Source of the DNA: an uncultured Candidatus Melainabacteria bacterium
Lineage (GTDB): Bacteria; Cyanobacteriota; Vampirovibrionia; LMEP-6097
Length of the DNA stretch: 9,617 nucleotides
Assembly (NCBI GenBank): GCA_937927525.1
Contig: CALBDR010000041.1
Location: 1 to 9,617, forward strand
Reading direction: 5' to 3'
Program-made: the position numbers and the translations under genes
Notes under the pieces: model-generated
Seen by the model: only the letters and a program-made list of their open reading frames with translations
Database searches by the model: none
Told to the model about the DNA's origin: nothing
Part shown: positions 7,246-9,617 of the stretch, piece after piece
Position numbering within the stretch: position 1 is the stretch's first letter
Layout: every line of letters starts with the position of its first letter

Positions 7246-7734
7246 TTATTGACTTAGACCTTGATTAATAGCATCTCTTATTTGAGTTTGATGAATATTC
7301 CTAAATAACCCCTGTCTGTTCATAGGATTCAATTTCACGAAGCCATTCTCATCAAAAGTTACACTTAACATATTTACTTGACCTCTGTCAACATCACAAT
7401 TGTCTTTAAAACCAATTACTAAATCAAGATTTGCATTTGAAGCAGTAGAAGTTCCATAAGTACCCTTAAAAGGGTTCTTATATATAGAAACAACTCGAGG
7501 TTGCTCACTTTGGATATTAATCTGCGCAACCTGCACCCCTTCAGTCTTCCCAGCCAAATTCTCACCAAGCCCACGAGTTTCATCACCAGTAACTAAGTTA
7601 GTCTGAACACCAGACTGAGACTTATTCCCGAAAGTCTCCTCAACTTTAGCCGCATCAACCCCACCAGCATTCAAACCAGTGCTAGCAACTAACCCAGCAA
7701 CCGGCAATCTCAAATTTTTCATTAATTGATTCAT
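7246..7734 (-). CDS. Paralogous cassette protein A: conserved leader with unique C-terminal part
   Basis: I do not recognise this 162-residue protein. It starts MNQLMKNLRLPVAGLVASTG, a short basic then hydrophobic stretch that resembles a weak signal peptide, with possible cleavage near GVDAA. Residues 1-71, ending in VQVAQ, are closely similar to the paralogue at 8761-9267, except for a seven-residue insertion (around DETRGLG, 51-57). From residue 72 the sequences are unrelated. This copy continues with INIQSEQPRVV, a Gly/Ser/Thr-rich patch, one Cys (DNCDVD) and a polar end. The ATG follows a clear ribosome binding site (AAGGAAGTGAG). The promoter holds a nine-base C run, described separately, and a terminator lies just downstream. 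A secreted or surface protein made by a switchable promoter is the likeliest reading, but export and function are inferred. Confidence 0.85.
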   Translation of the reverse strand: MNQLMKNLRLPVAGLVASTGLNAGGVDAAKVEETFGNKSQSGVQTNLVTGDETRGLGENLAGKTEGVQVAQINIQSEQPRVVSIYKNPFKGTYGTSTASNANLDLVIGFKDNCDVDRGQVNMLSVTFDENGFVKLNPMNRQGLFRNIHQTQIRDAINQGLSQ

Positions 7735-7810
7735 CTCACTTCCTTTTTCTTTAAGCTAAAGTAAAAGATAAAAACCTATCACCCAGCTCACACATATTTC
7801 GCAATACACA

Positions 7811-7838
7811 AAGATAAATTACAGGGGGGGGGTTGCAA
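7811..7838 (-). promoter_or_regulatory. Putative phase-variable promoter with C9 spacer, copy A
   Basis: On the minus strand, TTGCAA (7833-7838) and TATCTT (7811-7816) are spaced by 16 bases, and nine of these are an unbroken C run (7824-7832). Each element matches the sigma70 consensus at four of six positions. Slippage in the run would change the spacer: one added C would give the ideal 17. The ribosome binding site and ATG of the 162-aa gene lie about 70 bases downstream of the expected start of transcription. Confidence 0.65.
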
Positions 7839-7844
7839 AAACCT

Positions 7845-7861
7845 AATCTATTTTTTAGATT
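7845..7861. promoter_or_regulatory. Dyad AATCTA-N5-TAGATT upstream of promoter A
   Basis: AATCTA (7845-7850) and TAGATT (7856-7861) form an inverted repeat a few bases beyond the -35 of promoter A. Both arms are kept in copy B (9379-9394), while the loop differs in length and sequence. Conserved arms with a changed loop suggest a binding site for a dimeric regulator. This is inference from two copies only. Confidence 0.4.
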
Positions 7862-7968
7862 TAGATAACAAAACAACCCAGAAAAAATACGGACGAACTA
7901 AGACGTAAAGCGCAATTCCCCAATTCAAGAAAATTCCAAATTATTAAAAAAGTCACTTACATTATATT

Positions 7969-7977
7969 TGCTATATT
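7969..7977 (+). promoter_or_regulatory. Extended -10 promoter before the zeta-toxin-like gene
   Basis: TG-C-TATATT is an extended -10 motif (TG at 7969-7970, TATATT at 7972-7977). The GTG start at 7985 begins eight bases after its end, so the transcript would be leaderless or nearly so. No clear -35 is seen at the usual distance, which extended -10 promoters tolerate. It lies just outside the duplicated cassette A, which points the other way. Confidence 0.55.
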
Positions 7978-7984
7978 ATTACCA

Positions 7985-8584
7985 GTGAATAAGGGTTCAA
8001 AAAAAGAAGCTATTATAATCGCTGGAGCAAATGGTTCAGGAAAAACAACTTTTGCTAAAAAGTTTCTAAACGTTACAAATTATAAATTTCTTAATGCAGA
8101 TGAATTTGCAAAGACAATCTCTCCTGAAAATCCTGACAAAGCAAAGATTCAAGCAGGTAAAAAAGTTATCAATTCACTGAAAGATATTATTGAAGAACAA
8201 GAAAATTTTGTAATAGAGTCAACACTTTCAGGTAACTTTTTAAAAAAATACATAACTTTACTTAAAGAGAAATCATTTGAAGTGAATCTCACATTTATTT
8301 ACCTAGGGGCTCCTCATTTATGTATAGAAAGAATTAAATCGAGAGTTATATTAGGTGGACATAATGTCCCAGATGAAGACGTTAAAAGAAGATATTTAAA
8401 AGGACTATATAAGTTCTGGACTATCTACAAAGATTTAGCTGATTACTATTCAATTGTTGTCAACAATGAATATTTTGATTTTAAAAGAATTGCCCAAGGC
8501 TCAAAAGAAAAAATTGAGATTTTAGACACTAAACTTTATAAAAGTTTCAAACAAGAAATTATCGAGGTAAATAATGGAATTTGA
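7985..8584 (+). CDS. Zeta-toxin-like P-loop kinase
   Basis: This 199-residue protein fits the zeta-toxin / AAA_33 family of small P-loop kinases. Motifs in order: Walker A GANGSGKT (residues 14-21); LNADEF with Asp39 at the usual catalytic Asp position; VIESTLSG (77-84), the family substrate-site motif; FIYLGAP; then RIKSRVILGGHNVPDEDVKRRY (starting at 117), the Arg-rich lid typical of the family. Classical zeta and PezT toxins phosphorylate UDP-N-acetylglucosamine and block cell-wall synthesis; whether this one does is unknown. The start is a GTG with no Shine-Dalgarno sequence, placed as a leaderless start after an extended -10. Its end overlaps the next gene by 11 bases, which suggests translational coupling. 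The order kinase first, partner second is the reverse of the epsilon-zeta systems. All key residues look intact. Confidence 0.88.
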   Translation: MNKGSKKEAIIIAGANGSGKTTFAKKFLNVTNYKFLNADEFAKTISPENPDKAKIQAGKKVINSLKDIIEEQENFVIESTLSGNFLKKYITLLKEKSFEVNLTFIYLGAPHLCIERIKSRVILGGHNVPDEDVKRRYLKGLYKFWTIYKDLADYYSIVVNNEYFDFKRIAQGSKEKIEILDTKLYKSFKQEIIEVNNGI

Positions 8585-8816
8585 AGAACCAGAAATAGTT
8601 GAGTCATTTAATGATATAGAAATTTATAAGAAAGATGCTTTTATAAATAAAATTGGTATCGCTGCAATGCAAGAAGAGGAAGAAAGAGTAAAGAAAGCAG
8701 GAGTTCCTGTAGCTTTTATGCACGATGGCAAAATTTTGTATCATCTACCAGACGGAACGGTTAGTTCTGAGTCTCCGTGGGACAAATATTATCTGACACA
8801 AACCCATTTATTATAG
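8574..8816 (+). CDS. Small partner of the zeta-like kinase, possible antitoxin
   Basis: This 80-residue acidic protein starts inside the end of the kinase gene (ATG at 8574, overlap 11 bases), with a ribosome binding site GAGG six bases before the start. Its central part, ERVKKAGVPVAFMHDGKI followed by LPDGTV, resembles small proteins I recall next to zeta-type kinase genes in other bacteria. On that basis and by position it may be the antitoxin or a modulator; this cannot be shown from sequence alone. The N-terminal half (EEPEIVESFNDIEIYKKD) is very acidic. The last residues, after about SPWDKYY, may not be original: this end overlaps the 3' end of the opposing gene at 8761-9267 by 56 bases, as if a junction lies there. 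Confidence 0.75.
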   Translation: MEFEEPEIVESFNDIEIYKKDAFINKIGIAAMQEEEERVKKAGVPVAFMHDGKILYHLPDGTVSSESPWDKYYLTQTHLL

Positions 8817-9267
8817 GTACGGAAATATATCCCTCAAAATCACAGCCATTATGTGTAAAAATTTCAAGAGCGGCTCCATTGAATATATCAGATGTTACTC
8901 TTGCAGAAATATCCAAGCCTGACTTACCTTTAAATTTAATTGTTCTCCTTATATCATCAGCACATGCTCCCGAGAACGCATCATTAACAGCTCCCCTGGT
9001 ATTAATTACACTTGTATCCTTTAATTTTTCAGCAGCTGTTTGAATATCCAAAAGCATATTATTTCCTCCAGTATACTGCGCCACCTGCACCCCTTCAGCC
9101 TTCTCAGCCAAATTTTCACCAGTAACTAAACTAGCCTGAACACCAAACTGATTCTTAGGACCGAAAGCCTCCTCGACTTTAGCTGCATCAACCCCACCAG
9201 CATTTAAACCAGTACTAGCCATTAACCCAGCAACCGGCAATCTCAAATTTTTCATTAATTGATTCAT
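8761..9267 (-). CDS. Paralogous cassette protein B: conserved leader with unique Cys-containing C-terminal part
   Basis: I do not recognise this 168-residue protein. Residues 1-64, from MNQLMKNLRLPVAGLMASTG to VQVAQ, match the 162-aa paralogue closely, lacking only its seven-residue insertion. After VQVAQ it is unrelated: YTGGNNMLLDIQTAAEK, then a part with three Cys (SGACADD, NGCDF, DNICPT) that could form disulphides if exported. The frame stays open 14 codons further upstream, but the start at 9267 is preferred because it matches the paralogue's and has the ribosome binding site AAGGAAG just before it. The upstream promoter carries the same nine-base C run. Unlike its paralogue it has no terminator, and its final codons lie antisense to the end of the small gene at 8574-8816. 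Its 3' end may therefore be truncated or chimeric. A secreted role is inferred only. Confidence 0.82.
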   Translation of the reverse strand: MNQLMKNLRLPVAGLMASTGLNAGGVDAAKVEEAFGPKNQFGVQASLVTGENLAEKAEGVQVAQYTGGNNMLLDIQTAAEKLKDTSVINTRGAVNDAFSGACADDIRRTIKFKGKSGLDISARVTSDIFNGAALEIFTHNGCDFEGYISVPIINGFVSDNICPTETQN

Positions 9268-9344
9268 TTTACTTCCTTTTTTCTTTAAGCCAAAGTAAAA
9301 GATAAACACCCATCACCCAGCTCACACATATTTCGCAATACATA

Positions 9345-9372
9345 AAGATAAATTACGGGGGGGGGATTGCAA
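9345..9372 (-). promoter_or_regulatory. Putative phase-variable promoter with C9 spacer, copy B
   Basis: On the minus strand TTGCAA (9367-9372) and TATCTT (9345-9350) are again 16 bases apart, with nine C (9357-9365) between them. Here a T precedes the run and the G after it follows directly, whereas copy A has no T and an extra T after the run. The total spacer is nevertheless unchanged, which supports the assignment of both elements. Confidence 0.65.
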
Positions 9373-9378
9373 GCACTT

Positions 9379-9394
9379 AATCTATTTGTAGATT
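9379..9394. promoter_or_regulatory. Dyad AATCTA-N4-TAGATT upstream of promoter B
   Basis: Same six-base arms as the dyad upstream of promoter A (AATCTA 9379-9384, TAGATT 9389-9394), with a four-base TTTG loop instead of five T. A possible regulator site shared by both cassettes. Confidence 0.4.
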
Positions 9395-9484
9395 TAGATA
9401 ACAAAACAACTTAAAAATATCACGCATGAGTTAAGACGTAAAGCGCAATTCTGCGATTCAAGAAAATTCCAAATTATCAAAAAT

Positions 9485-9617
9485 ACAGAAGATCGTCCTT
9501 GCAAAATTCAAATCAACTTTGTAGAAGGAGACGACTAAGAGAACTTATTGACACACTCCACAGTTTTAGTTTAAAATGGAATCAGATTCCCATTTCAACT
9601 TAAGTTAACTTATGTAT
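9485..9617. other. Right-edge stretch without a recognisable gene
   Basis: No gene is seen here. TTGCAA at 9499-9504 begins a 25-base stretch (to 9523) that matches the third ATPase promoter (5958-5982) at 20 positions without gaps, but the -10 position holds the poorer TAGAAG. AGAAGGAG near 9523-9530 resembles a ribosome binding site, yet no start codon with an open frame follows at a useful distance. AAATGGAATC (9574-9583) and GATTCCCATTT (9585-9595) form an imperfect dyad with a weak T-run on the minus side, possibly the terminator of a minus-strand gene beyond the window. Confidence 0.4.

Larger units (their letters stand above)
7522..7951 (-). repeat. Duplicated promoter-leader-N-terminus cassette, copy A
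   Basis: This stretch covers the upstream region, promoter, 5' leader and first ~71 codons of the 162-aa gene, and matches 9076-9484 in the same orientation. The non-coding part (7735-7951) is highly alike in both copies, with a run of near-identical sequence across the leader and promoter. The 21-base length difference is explained by the seven-codon insertion in this copy. Similarity stops sharply at the VQVAQ codons on one side and near a poly-A run on the other. Confidence 0.9.
9076..9484 (-). repeat. Duplicated promoter-leader-N-terminus cassette, copy B
   Basis: This is the second copy of the cassette at 7522-7951, in direct orientation. It includes the first 64 codons of the 168-aa gene, the leader, the C9 promoter and about 120 bases further upstream. 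The distance from the ATG to the C run (89 bases) is identical in both copies, despite small compensating insertions. The two copies flank the zeta-like kinase and its partner. Confidence 0.9.

Noticed and set aside
7824..7832. G9 run as a G-quadruplex element
   Set aside because: A single run with no further G-tracts nearby does not form a normal intramolecular quadruplex. Placement between -35 and -10 explains it better.
8777..9043. 88-residue plus-strand open frame
   Set aside because: It lies wholly antisense to the C-terminal part of the 168-aa cassette gene, has no ribosome binding site and shows no family motif.
9268..9309. 14-codon N-terminal extension of the 168-aa cassette gene
   Set aside because: The paralogue starts at the internal MNQ, which has a good ribosome binding site just before it in both copies. 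The extension runs through the conserved leader.
1..9617. TGA recoded as an amino acid, as in some Patescibacteria
   Set aside because: Genes ending in TGA stop at sensible places (the third ATPase and the kinase), and no family alignment requires reading through TGA.
1..9617. CRISPR arrays, tRNA or rRNA genes
   Set aside because: No regularly spaced short repeats and no cloverleaf or rRNA signature were seen on either strand. The only long repeats are the two cassette copies.

Overview
The window is AT-rich and uses the standard stop codons: TAA, TAG and TGA all end convincing genes, so TGA is not recoded. The only gene that helps place the organism is rpmA (ribosomal protein L27) at the left edge. 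Its N-terminus has no cleavable extension, and its wording (RGGDDTLFAVEHGVVEF) reminds me of L27 from Candidate Phyla Radiation (Patescibacteria) bacteria. I hold that placement loosely. Several genes have a -10 box only 6-10 bases before the start codon and no Shine-Dalgarno sequence, which suggests frequent leaderless mRNAs. Other genes have clear ribosome binding sites, so both start modes appear to be used.

Layout: (1) 1-342, rpmA with a textbook Rho-independent terminator. (2) 375-3484, minus strand, two large unrecognised proteins in tandem (553 and 468 aa). Both are charged and helix-rich, with paired hydrophobic segments near the C-terminus followed by a polar tail. (3) 3550-7171, plus strand, three AAA_14/DUF4143 ATPase genes in a row. 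The first and third are intact. The middle one is a pseudogene, with a destroyed Walker A region, at least two frame changes and an internal deletion. (4) 7178-9484, two minus-strand genes (162 and 168 aa) that share a nearly identical promoter, leader and N-terminal part but have unrelated C-terminal parts. Between them, on the plus strand, sit a zeta-toxin-like kinase and a small overlapping partner gene. (5) 9485-9617, no gene seen, only weak promoter-like and hairpin signals.

The most interesting feature is region 4. Each of the two paralogous genes has a run of nine C (G on the plus strand) lying exactly between a -35-like TTGCAA and a -10-like TATCTT, with the same 16-base spacer in both copies. 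This is the arrangement used for promoter phase variation by slipped-strand mispairing in pathogens such as Neisseria. Similarity between the copies stops abruptly inside the coding region, just after the codons for VQVAQ. The two genes therefore look like a switchable, duplicated expression-and-leader cassette carrying exchangeable C-terminal cargo. The two cassettes are direct repeats flanking the toxin-like module, so recombination between them could remove the module and create a hybrid gene.
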